A DNA stretch of 64,000 nt, taken from NCBI RefSeq assembly GCF_001687305.1, contig NZ_LZRK01000003.1:310001-374000 (forward strand), written 5' to 3'. The number at the start of each line of letters is the position of its first letter. Position 1 is the stretch's first letter. The stretch comes from Actinomyces vulturis. Lineage in GTDB: Bacteria; Actinomycetota; Actinomycetes; Actinomycetales; Actinomycetaceae. The translations under genes and the position numbers were made by a program. The notes under the pieces are model-generated. The model was not told where the DNA came from, ran no database searches, and was given only the letters and a program-made list of their open reading frames with translations. Of this stretch, positions 56,711 through 64,000 are shown in pieces.

Positions 56711-57762
56711 CACCTCAATACGCCCCAGACCACGGCCTCCTATTTCCCAGGGACATTCAGGCGTGGAAAAAGTGGGAGCACGATCAACACCGTGTGCGAA
56801 ATCTCAAGCACGCTGTAACCGGCTCCCTGCGTCCTCGTTCCCCTCAGATAGACGACAACGTTCTTCTTACTAAGGGAAATGCCCCAAAGACTTTAGTTGT
56901 CATTGATGCTCCCACTTCGTCACAACAAGCAGCCCTCATTGCTCCCGCCAATCATATGGACTCATGTGTAGTGATGTGCCCGCGTAGCGTTACCCCCTTC
57001 CTGTCAGGTCAATGGGAAGAGGAAACACTCACTCCTGCTCATCTGTCTGCGCTCCCCCAAAGCATCTCCACCATTCTCGCTTCGGGTCATTACCTCCCCC
57101 TGGGAACACTCGCCTACCGATTCGCCATTCACCGAGACCTCCGTTTCTGCGTAGTTCAACACGGCCTTCTCACCCCTTTTATGGCTCCCCTCCCCCGCGG
57201 TGCACATGCATTTGTTTTTTCTGATAACGACGCCGAATTCTGGCTCTCAGGACGAACAGATGTCACCACGCAAACAGTCAGTAGTGAATTACTCTGGCAA
57301 GCCGCACAAACACCGGTAGTCACCATCGATGAATCAGTTCAACCGATGTTTCTTGGACAGTTACACGGCACTGAACTTGGCCGTTATTACATGACACGAA
57401 CAAGTTATTCATTCTGCTCAATGAATCAGGCTATATACCGCCCACACCCCTCTGAAAAAGACAAGGTGTCACGAGCCATTCACGCAGTATGGCAACGTCA
57501 GGGAATCAGTATCGATTATTCCAGTAGGCCGCTTACTGAATCTGGCCACCCGGTGGTGTCAGTCTTTTCAACTGGTGTTGTAGAAATGGCATGCCGAGGG
57601 ATTCCTTCGTGGGTCTACGCCCCAGGGGCACCTTCGTGGGTCCACTCGTTCCATTCGCGGTATAACATGGCTCAGTGGGGCGAGTCCCCTACTGCTCCCC
57701 CATCATTACCGACCCAGTCCCCAGCTGCCCGTATCGCATTCTTGTGCAATTCTTTAAATTAA
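56701..57762 (+). CDS. Uncharacterised capsule-locus protein, possibly a sialyltransferase-like GT-B enzyme
   Basis: A 353-residue protein not confidently recognised. Start is GTG 56701, overlapping the CgeB-like gene. The first half has a TLVVIDAPTSSQQAALIAP strand-loop and FCVVQHGLLTPFMAPLPRGAHAFVFSDND. The second half has YRPHPSEKDKV and later SVFSTGVVEMACRGIPSWVY, a pattern of a basic HP-loop followed by Ser-rich donor loop seen in sialyl/polysialyl and glycerophosphate-type transferases. Its place just before neuA/neuB genes supports a role in using or transferring a nonulosonic acid. That role is inference. Confidence 0.5.
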   Translation: MGLTPQYAPDHGLLFPRDIQAWKKWEHDQHRVRNLKHAVTGSLRPRSPQIDDNVLLTKGNAPKTLVVIDAPTSSQQAALIAPANHMDSCVVMCPRSVTPFLSGQWEEETLTPAHLSALPQSISTILASGHYLPLGTLAYRFAIHRDLRFCVVQHGLLTPFMAPLPRGAHAFVFSDNDAEFWLSGRTDVTTQTVSSELLWQAAQTPVVTIDESVQPMFLGQLHGTELGRYYMTRTSYSFCSMNQAIYRPHPSEKDKVSRAIHAVWQRQGISIDYSSRPLTESGHPVVSVFSTGVVEMACRGIPSWVYAPGAPSWVHSFHSRYNMAQWGESPTAPPSLPTQSPAARIAFLCNSLN

Positions 57763-57799
57763 ACATTGCCTAGCGCTTGACCGAAAGAAAGATCCCTTC

Positions 57800-58504
57800 A
57801 TGAAAACCTTATGTGTTATCCCTGTTCGTGGAGGATCCAAAGGTATCCCTAGGAAAAACCTCAGAGATGTTGGTGGCAAGCCTCTCGTTGTGTGGACGAT
57901 TGAACAGGCTTTAGCAGCAACTCACGATATTCGCGTCGTGGTATCAACCGAAGACGCTGAAATCGCTGGGGTGGCCCGTCACGCAGGCGCTGAAGTCCTT
58001 ATCCGCCCCGACGAACTAGCTCAGGACACCACCGCGACTGAACCGGTGATTGAGCACGTCATCGACACCCTCGCTGCAGATGGCTACCATCCCGACGCCG
58101 TTATGCTTCTTCAAGCAACGTCTCCAGTGCGTCGTCCCGGAACAGTAGACCGAGCGATCACACAAATAGAAGAGACCGGGATGGACTGTCTTGTCGGCGT
58201 CGTCCCCCAGACACCATTCTTATGGTGGACAGCACGTGACGGCCACGGCCCCACAGCAGATTTCGATGTTAACAATCGACCGCGTCGTCAAGAACTGACT
58301 CCTGACCAATTCCGCTACCGAGAAACTGGCTCGCTGTATATCACTCGGCCATGGGTTTACATTGAGAACCATAACCGTATCGGCGGAAAAATTGGCTTAT
58401 TCATCATGGATGAGGTCGAGGGCGTTGATATTGATAGTCCACTCGATCTCCAACTCGCTGGTAAAACACTTCAAGAAATGACAATGCAGGAAGGGCTCTC
58501 ATGA
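57800..58504 (+). CDS. Acylneuraminate (nonulosonate) cytidylyltransferase, NeuA type
   Basis: Activates a sialic-type acid with CTP to the CMP-sugar donor, 234 residues. The nucleotide-binding PVRGGSKGIPRKNLRDVGGKPL is at the N-terminus. The STEDAEIAGVARHAGAEV, LLQATSPVRRPGTVDRAI and YRETGSLYITRPWV motifs are typical of NeuA and legionaminate cytidylyltransferases, and DEVEGVDIDSPLDLQLA ends the catalytic domain. It overlaps the synthase gene by 4 bases. The exact sugar (Neu5Ac, legionaminate or another) cannot be decided here. Confidence 0.92.
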   Translation: MKTLCVIPVRGGSKGIPRKNLRDVGGKPLVVWTIEQALAATHDIRVVVSTEDAEIAGVARHAGAEVLIRPDELAQDTTATEPVIEHVIDTLAADGYHPDAVMLLQATSPVRRPGTVDRAITQIEETGMDCLVGVVPQTPFLWWTARDGHGPTADFDVNNRPRRQELTPDQFRYRETGSLYITRPWVYIENHNRIGGKIGLFIMDEVEGVDIDSPLDLQLAGKTLQEMTMQEGLS

Positions 58505-60759
58505 GCATCGAGCGCTCCATCACCCCCTATATCGCTTTTTCTGAGGATCCCCTCCTCACTGCATTAGCAAAAATCAATGCCAATAAATCACGCACAATCT
58601 TCCTTGTTGATGAACACGGTACTCTTACCGGCTCATTAACTGACGGCGACGTACGCCGTTGGCTCACCGCAGGCAATTCTGATCTCTCCGTCCAAGCACA
58701 AACCGTTGCTAATCCTTCTCCCAAGTCCGTCTCTGAAGGCACCATGGTTGACGAACTGGATTGGAAATTCCGCGATGGTGTGACTCTCGTCCCAGTTCTC
58801 GACGAACGTGGACGCGTCGTTGCTATTGCGTCCCCAGGAAATGATTCCTTTACCATCGGTCAACACCGCGTGGGCAAAGAGCAGCCCGTTTTCACCATCG
58901 CTGAAATCGGCAACAACCATCAGGGCGATATCGATCTTGCCCTCCAACTCGTTGATCTTGCTGTTGACGCGGGTGCTGACTGTGTAAAGTTCCAGCTCCG
59001 TGACATGGATGCTCTCTACCGTGGAGCATCAGGCAAACTCACTTCTGGTGAAGACTTAGGTGCTCAGTACACCCTCGACCTACTGACCCGGTTCTCTCTG
59101 CCCGCTGAGAAAATGATTCAAGTCTTCGATCACTGCCGTAATCGCGGAATCGATGTCATGTGTACTCCGTGGGATATTCCGAGCCTCAATGTCCTCCTTG
59201 AATACGGCATTGATGGTCTCAAGATTGCTTCGGCAGACCTTACCAACCATGGTCTCCTTCGGGCAGCAGCAAAAGAAGGCCTACCGATGGTTGTGTCCAC
59301 CGGTATGAGCACCGAAGAAGAAATCAACGAATCTGTAGCACTCATCCGCAAGTTTGGTGCTCCCTACGCGCTTCTCCAGGTTCAGTCCACCTATCCCGCA
59401 CCGTTTAAGGATTTGAACCTGCGGTACATGAAGCGCCTGGCTGAACTTGGAGATTGCCCCGTAGGATACTCCGGCCATGAGCGCGGCTACCACGTGCCGC
59501 TCGCAGCTGTAGCACTTGGTGCATCCATTGTTGAAAAGCACTTCACCATCGACCGCAACCTCGAAGGTAACGACCACAAGGTCTCTCTTCTCCCCGATGA
59601 GTTCGCCACCATGGTCCGCCAAATTCGTGAAGTCGAAGCGTCCCTGGGCACCGCAGAGCCTCGCATTGTTCACCCCGGTGAATTTATGAACCGCGCCAAT
59701 CTTGCCAAGAGCCTCGTGGCTACAAAAGATATAACTGCCGGCCAACGCATTTGTGAAGATGACGTAACCGTCAAAAGCCCCGGACGTGGCCTCCAGCCTA
59801 ACCTCCTCCCCCAACTTATTGGGCGCATATCAAGCCGCAATATTGCCGCAGGAGACTTCTTCTATGACGGCGATATTAGCGACAACCCTGCACTCCCCCG
59901 TAACTACTCTTTCCGCCGCCCCTGGGGTGTGCCCGTTCGCTACCACGACTTCCAGGGCATCTTAGATATTGGTGCTCACCCAGACTTCCTAGAGTTCCAT
60001 TACTCCTACAAGGACCTAGACATGGACGTGGACGAAGTCTTTGCTCGTTACACAGATTCCCCTCTGCCCATGGGCTACACCTGTCACCTTCCCGATCTCT
60101 TCAGCGGTGACTTTATCCTCGACATGGCTTCTCAGAACGATGAAATCTGGGAACGCTCAATCAAGGAACTCCAGCGCACTATCGATATCACCAAGTCACT
60201 GCGCCCGTACTTCACTCAAGAAGAAGATCCTGTCTTCATTGCAACTCTTGGTGGCTTCACAAAGAATGGTCCAGTAAGCAAGGATGAAATCCCAGGCATG
60301 TACGACCGGATTATCGAGGGCTTGAAGCACATCGATCATTCGGGTGTTCGCCTCGCGCCGCAGACGCTTCCTCCTTACCCGTGGTTGCTCGGCGGCCAGC
60401 AGTACCACAACCTCTTTATGAGCCCTGAAGCACTGGCTGATTTCGCAGAGCGTTCTGGACTTCAGATTACCTACGACATCTCCCACTCAATGCTCTCTGC
60501 GAATCACGAGCATCGCCCACTATGTGAATACACAGAGATTCTGGCACCCTTGTCCGCTCACCTCCACGTGGTAGATGGTAAGGGCGTTGACGGTGAAGGG
60601 GTCCAGATCGGTGAAGGCGATGTGGACTTCGCTGAGCTTGCCGAGCAGTTGGATCGCCTTGCACCTGGAGTTTCATTCATTCCCGAAATTTGGATGGGTC
60701 ACACCAACAATGGTGAAGGGTTCTGGCTGGCTCTCGATCGCCTCGAGGAATACCTGTGA
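58501..60759 (+). CDS. CBS-NeuB-SAF-TIM barrel fusion: nonulosonic acid synthase
   Basis: A 752-residue four-part protein. Residues 10-112 are a CBS pair (TIFLVDEHGTLTGSLTDGDVRR, LVPVLDERGRVVAIAS). Residues 127-385 are a NeuB-type synthase condensing phosphoenolpyruvate with an N-acylhexosamine (FTIAEIGNNHQGD, CVKFQLRD, EKHFTIDRNLEGNDHK). Residues 398-459 are an antifreeze-like SAF domain (SLVATKDITAGQ). Residues 471-752 resemble a sugar-isomerase/AP-endonuclease TIM barrel (EFHYSYKDLDMDVDE, HVVDGKGVDGEGVQIGEGDVDF). CBS domains usually bind nucleotides and may give feedback control. It overlaps NeuA and the next glycosyltransferase by 4 bases each. No UDP-GlcNAc 2-epimerase (NeuC) is in the window. 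Confidence 0.9.
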   Translation: MSIERSITPYIAFSEDPLLTALAKINANKSRTIFLVDEHGTLTGSLTDGDVRRWLTAGNSDLSVQAQTVANPSPKSVSEGTMVDELDWKFRDGVTLVPVLDERGRVVAIASPGNDSFTIGQHRVGKEQPVFTIAEIGNNHQGDIDLALQLVDLAVDAGADCVKFQLRDMDALYRGASGKLTSGEDLGAQYTLDLLTRFSLPAEKMIQVFDHCRNRGIDVMCTPWDIPSLNVLLEYGIDGLKIASADLTNHGLLRAAAKEGLPMVVSTGMSTEEEINESVALIRKFGAPYALLQVQSTYPAPFKDLNLRYMKRLAELGDCPVGYSGHERGYHVPLAAVALGASIVEKHFTIDRNLEGNDHKVSLLPDEFATMVRQIREVEASLGTAEPRIVHPGEFMNRANLAKSLVATKDITAGQRICEDDVTVKSPGRGLQPNLLPQLIGRISSRNIAAGDFFYDGDISDNPALPRNYSFRRPWGVPVRYHDFQGILDIGAHPDFLEFHYSYKDLDMDVDEVFARYTDSPLPMGYTCHLPDLFSGDFILDMASQNDEIWERSIKELQRTIDITKSLRPYFTQEEDPVFIATLGGFTKNGPVSKDEIPGMYDRIIEGLKHIDHSGVRLAPQTLPPYPWLLGGQQYHNLFMSPEALADFAERSGLQITYDISHSMLSANHEHRPLCEYTEILAPLSAHLHVVDGKGVDGEGVQIGEGDVDFAELAEQLDRLAPGVSFIPEIWMGHTNNGEGFWLALDRLEEYL

Positions 60760-61859
60760 GTAGTTTTCACGGTATTTCTGGCCACGCACCGATCGCATTA
60801 TGGTGCGTGCCCGTAGGTGAATTAGCTGGGGTGGGGCGTCATGTTCTCGACGTCGCACGCCAGGGAATTCCACGTACTCGTCTCATGGTGCTATGCCCGG
60901 ATGGGCCACTTTCTCGAGCCCTTTCGGATGAGGGTATTCCTGTTATTGTGGATGAATTCGGTCCCGACGCTGGTCTTCTTTCGTCTATCCAAGCTCTCCG
61001 TCATGCGGTGACTACTCTCCGTCCCGCTATTATTCATACCCATCTGGCATACGCAGATATTGTTGCAGCGCTGGCATTAGTTACACGTTGGGATACCAAA
61101 CTTGTCAGTACTGAACACGGAATTGCTGGAACCGCTGCGGTGTATCACTCTTCAGGCATGTCTGCTCAAGTAATGGAAACCGCTCACCATTTTCGCTCAC
61201 GTGTTTTCGATGCTTTGATTGCTGTCTCCGATGCCACCGCTCAAGCGATGCGAGCTCGATGGAACGTCACGAAGCCCATTACGGTGATTCGCAATGGTGT
61301 TGATTCCTCTGACAATGGTGAAAGTTTCTCAGCGTTCTCTACAGACTCTCGAGACGGGTGGAAAATCCTCTCTCTTTCACGTCTGTCCCACGAAAAAGGC
61401 CTCGAAGATGTCCTCAAGGCTTTCAGTGTTGTCCATCGAGACTATCCTGAAGCAACTCTCACGATGGCCGGAGAAGGTCCACTTCGCGGAGATCTCGAAC
61501 GCATGTGTAAGGTTCTTGGGATTTCGGAGTCTGTAACTTTCCCTGGTTTCATCGATGCTCATGACGCATTGTACTCTCACGATGTTCTTGTCCAATTATC
61601 CCAGTGGGAAAACTGCTCATACAGTTTGCTCGATGCTATGAATTCTCCCTGTGGCGTCGTAGCAACTCCCGTGGGAGGAAATTCCGAGATGCTTCCCTCA
61701 CATTGCCTTGTTGAAGGAAGCAATGTTCTTGCTGTGTCTGCAGCAATAGTCAACCAGTGCGAAAATCCGCAATCACGCCCTTCTCTGCCCACTCAATGGC
61801 CAAGTGTGAGCATGATGTGCACTGAGATTGCTGCTGTTTATCGGGAGTGTTACCAATGA
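60756..61859 (+). CDS. Family 4 glycosyltransferase
   Basis: A 367-residue GT-B enzyme. The N-terminal half has VGELAGVGRHVLDVARQG and the acceptor-side IIHTHLAYADIVAALALV and VSTEHGIAG. The donor half has KILSLSRLSHEKGLEDVLKAF, LTMAGEGPLRGDLERM and NCSYSLLDAMNSPCGVVATPVGGNSEM, where the EX7E motif of family 4 is partly changed. The start is GTG 60756 within a GTGA overlap with the synthase. It is probably specific to the nonulosonate-containing glycan made by the neighbouring genes. Confidence 0.88.
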   Translation: MSSFHGISGHAPIALWCVPVGELAGVGRHVLDVARQGIPRTRLMVLCPDGPLSRALSDEGIPVIVDEFGPDAGLLSSIQALRHAVTTLRPAIIHTHLAYADIVAALALVTRWDTKLVSTEHGIAGTAAVYHSSGMSAQVMETAHHFRSRVFDALIAVSDATAQAMRARWNVTKPITVIRNGVDSSDNGESFSAFSTDSRDGWKILSLSRLSHEKGLEDVLKAFSVVHRDYPEATLTMAGEGPLRGDLERMCKVLGISESVTFPGFIDAHDALYSHDVLVQLSQWENCSYSLLDAMNSPCGVVATPVGGNSEMLPSHCLVEGSNVLAVSAAIVNQCENPQSRPSLPTQWPSVSMMCTEIAAVYRECYQ

Positions 61860-62896
61860 CCCATCTCTACTTCGCAGCAAATAATGCTGAAATTGGTGGC
61901 GGTGAAGTCATGCTTCTCCAATACGCCAAGATTTGTCGAGAACTTGGGCATGATGTCACGGTCGTCGCTCCACAAAGTAACGATGGTGTGGGGCGCGAAG
62001 CCTCAGATCTTGGTTTTTCAACCGTAGGAATTCGCGCACATTCCAAAATGGAGTACATGCGCAATCTTCGTGAATGGGATAAAAAACATCGTGACGGCGT
62101 GCTGTGGTGTCATGGGCATACTCCTGGATTAGCCACTATTGGACATCCAAAGAGGATCGTTCATCTTCATCAAGCACCTTCGAAAAAGCACATCATGGCC
62201 GGACGATTAGCGGGTGCCGGCTCCTTAGCTCTCGTCGTGCCATCAATTTTCATGAAAAATCAATTTCCATTCGCTCAACTGCTATGGAACTGGTGCGATC
62301 CAATCAATGTTTCTCACCGAAAAAAATCCGAAAATGTTATTCGAGTTGGTTTTATTGGTCGTTTATCTCCCCTCAAAGGAATCATCGACCTCGCTAATGC
62401 TTTAGTTATTCTCAATGAAACTCGTTCTTTTAACATAGAGTTTGTCATCGCAGGTGAGCCACGCTTCTCTAGCGAATCCGAAACTGCAGAGGTTGAAAAA
62501 GCTCTCTCTCATATTTCATCTTTCACCACCCGTCTAGGCTGGGTAAATCAGGAAAAATTCTATTCTCAGATAGACCTTCTGGTTGTTCCTTCCTCATGGG
62601 ACGAGCCGTTTGGCCTTACCTTGATTGAGGGGATGTCTGCCTGTATTCCACTAGTAGTGACAGACTCTGGCGCATTTCCAGAGATTCTTCCACCAGACTA
62701 TCCCTTCATCGCAAGGAAAAATGATCCAAAAGACTTGGCCCGAACAATCGCAGCATTATCCACTCTCAACCCTATAGATCAGCAAACACTTGTTGATGCG
62801 AGCCACGAACGCTGGCGCACATGCTTCTCCACAGAGGCAGCAAGCCAACGTATCCACTGTTTTCTCACAGACACCATCCCTCCGGAGAATAACTGA
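61856..62896 (+). CDS. Family 4 glycosyltransferase
   Basis: A 346-residue GT-B enzyme. It begins THLYFAANNAEIGGGEVMLLQYAKICRELGH (the glycine-rich acceptor loop), with the donor half IRVGFIGRLSPLKGIIDLANAL and LLVVPSSWDEPFGLTLIEGMSACIPLVVTDSG carrying an intact EX7E (Glu-Pro-Phe-Gly...Glu). ATG 61856 has GGGAG 8 bases upstream and overlaps the previous stop; a GTG at 61847 is a weaker alternative. Coupled to its neighbours. Confidence 0.88.
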   Translation: MTHLYFAANNAEIGGGEVMLLQYAKICRELGHDVTVVAPQSNDGVGREASDLGFSTVGIRAHSKMEYMRNLREWDKKHRDGVLWCHGHTPGLATIGHPKRIVHLHQAPSKKHIMAGRLAGAGSLALVVPSIFMKNQFPFAQLLWNWCDPINVSHRKKSENVIRVGFIGRLSPLKGIIDLANALVILNETRSFNIEFVIAGEPRFSSESETAEVEKALSHISSFTTRLGWVNQEKFYSQIDLLVVPSSWDEPFGLTLIEGMSACIPLVVTDSGAFPEILPPDYPFIARKNDPKDLARTIAALSTLNPIDQQTLVDASHERWRTCFSTEAASQRIHCFLTDTIPPENN

Positions 62897-63831
62897 TGAG
62901 TACACCAACAGCATCAATAATTGTTCCCTCATATAAAGGGGAATTAAAATTACAGACCCTCTTACCGGCTTTACTGTCTCAAACAACTGATAATTTTGAA
63001 GTCATTGTCGTTCTCGATGGCATTTTTGATAAATCTGAAAAGTTAATCGAAACCCATAAATCTTTGGGTTTAAACATTCGAGCCGTAATATTTCCCGATA
63101 ATCGCGGGCGGGTATCGGCACTCAATGCAGGATTCAATGCTGCACGGGGAGACGTTCTCATCCGCTGTGATGACGACCTGGAGCCCTGTTCAAACTACGT
63201 TAGTGCCCACATCGCGCGCCATCAATTTGAAACAGTCGGCGTCATTGGCCTATATGATGACATCCTCCCTCAGAACCGCTATGCGCAAGTCTATGGATAT
63301 CCTCGCAACAAAGACTTTCGACGTCAGGCATATCTCATGGGAGAACAGACTTGGCACCTATGGGCTGGAAACTGCTCAATACGTCGAGAGACATGGGAAC
63401 GTGTAGGGGAATATTCTCCTGCATATACTCATTATGGCTGGGAAGACGTTGATTACGGATATCGCCTTTACAAACATAATATTCCCGTAATCCTTGCACC
63501 TGAGTTGGAAACAATACACCATGGAGCGGCAATATCGGTTTCATCACGTACGATCCGTGCGTTTCACTCCGCCGCCGCTAAAAACACCTTTGCCTCAGAA
63601 CATCCCAGCGTTCTCGATCCTCCTGAGTTTCCACATGATACTTGGGGAAAAATCTTACGCGTAGTAGGCAGTCTCGAAACGGAGGAAAACTACCTCAAAG
63701 CATCAGAGTACGTCGATAAAATATTGCCTTTCCTGCATCCCGCGATCGGAAAAAAACTGGTCGCTTCTCTGATTGAAAGCGCCGCGGTCAAAGGATATTA
63801 TTCTTCTTCCCCATTAAAATCCCGTTTCTAA
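62896..63831 (+). CDS. Family 2 glycosyltransferase
   Basis: A 311-residue GT-A enzyme: ASIIVPSYKGELKLQTLLPALLSQ, nucleotide-side VIVVLDGIFDKSE, an AARGDVLIRCDDDLEP DxD motif and the catalytic ED pair in YGWEDVDYGYRLYKHN. Start ATG 62896 overlaps the previous stop by one base (TGATG). It follows the two family 4 genes and precedes another, all on one transcript. Confidence 0.88.
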   Translation: MSTPTASIIVPSYKGELKLQTLLPALLSQTTDNFEVIVVLDGIFDKSEKLIETHKSLGLNIRAVIFPDNRGRVSALNAGFNAARGDVLIRCDDDLEPCSNYVSAHIARHQFETVGVIGLYDDILPQNRYAQVYGYPRNKDFRRQAYLMGEQTWHLWAGNCSIRRETWERVGEYSPAYTHYGWEDVDYGYRLYKHNIPVILAPELETIHHGAAISVSSRTIRAFHSAAAKNTFASEHPSVLDPPEFPHDTWGKILRVVGSLETEENYLKASEYVDKILPFLHPAIGKKLVASLIESAAVKGYYSSSPLKSRF

Positions 63832-63843
63832 GATGTCTATACG

Positions 63844-64000
63844 ATGACTTTGCGCACTACCCCACATATTGCCCTCGCACACGATTACCTCACCCAACGT
63901 GGTGGGGCTGAACGTGTTGTGCTTTCGATGCACAAGGCGTTCCCTGATGCGCCTATCTACACAACGCTTTATAACCCAGAGACAACATTTCCTGAATTTC
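63844..64000 (+). CDS. Family 4 glycosyltransferase (N-terminal part, cut by window edge)
   Basis: The reading frame opens at ATG 63844 and is still open at the right edge (52 codons). The start IALAHDYLTQRGGAERVVLSM is the glycine-rich acceptor loop of a GT-B family 4 enzyme, followed by AFPDAPIYTTLYNPET. It continues the polysaccharide operon 12 bases after the preceding gene. Confidence 0.8.
   Translation, partial: MTLRTTPHIALAHDYLTQRGGAERVVLSMHKAFPDAPIYTTLYNPETTFPEF

Noticed and set aside
49833-64000. Genomic island with attachment sites
   Set aside because: No integrase, direct flanking repeats or tRNA end found, and mfd and eno are interleaved with the glycan genes.

Overview
This window reads as a stretch of chromosome from a moderate-GC actinobacterium. 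The gene set (enolase, FtsB-like DivIC, DUF501 and Ppx/GppA in that order, IspH next to YchF, an actinobacterial-type L25 with an acidic tail, an LCP protein, PPK2) and the absence of any plasmid, phage or IS signal support this. Base composition near 50% G+C and the overall style fit Actinomycetaceae or a near relative. That assignment is inference, since no rRNA or other marker is present.

Layout. 1-10,100: the start of typA, a PH-like membrane protein, two tandem oligopeptide-binding lipoproteins, and an oppB-oppC-oppDF import operon. 10,100-16,700: an LLM flavin enzyme, BioY, then a tight run of M18 aminopeptidase, 2-hydroxyacid dehydrogenase and alpha/beta hydrolase, followed by plus-strand HAD and GtrA-like genes. 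16,800-25,450: ychF, then a minus-strand operon greA-msrA-GT-GT-GT-ispH in which three A/T-rich glycosyltransferase genes are inserted, then PPK2, hemolysin-III-like and uppS. 25,600-31,300: ilvD-ilvA followed at once by a PglK/MsbA-like ABC exporter, with an FKBP gene upstream. 31,500-37,900: BI-1-like protein, an ABC-2 transporter with a NarL-type two-component system, pth and rplY.

38,100-45,300 is a surface-glycan control region. It holds a glycosyltransferase, an HPr-kinase-like P-loop protein fused to a PqqD-like domain, an LCP ligase, a Wzz/BY-type tyrosine kinase with a tyrosine-rich tail, a low-molecular-weight tyrosine phosphatase, a free-standing PqqD-like protein and an NTP_transf_5-type nucleotidyltransferase. 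The kinase-like/PqqD/nucleotidyltransferase combination recalls peptide-modifying (RiPP-type) systems, but sits here beside capsule machinery. It is the best candidate in the window for an undescribed system.

45,300-49,700 is housekeeping: aroD, ppx, DUF501, divIC, eno. 49,800-64,000 is a large polysaccharide locus. On the minus strand mfd is sandwiched between two glycosyltransferase genes with gaps of 3-4 bases. On the plus strand a run of overlapping genes encodes glycosyltransferases, a NeuA-type cytidylyltransferase and a four-part CBS-NeuB-SAF-TIM-barrel fusion for a nonulosonic (sialic-like) acid. The locus runs off the right edge.

Taken together, surface-glycan genes are scattered through housekeeping operons, and many operon ends carry perfect 14-22 bp hairpins with few or no T residues behind them. 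No tRNA, rRNA, CRISPR array, transposase or integrase was seen.
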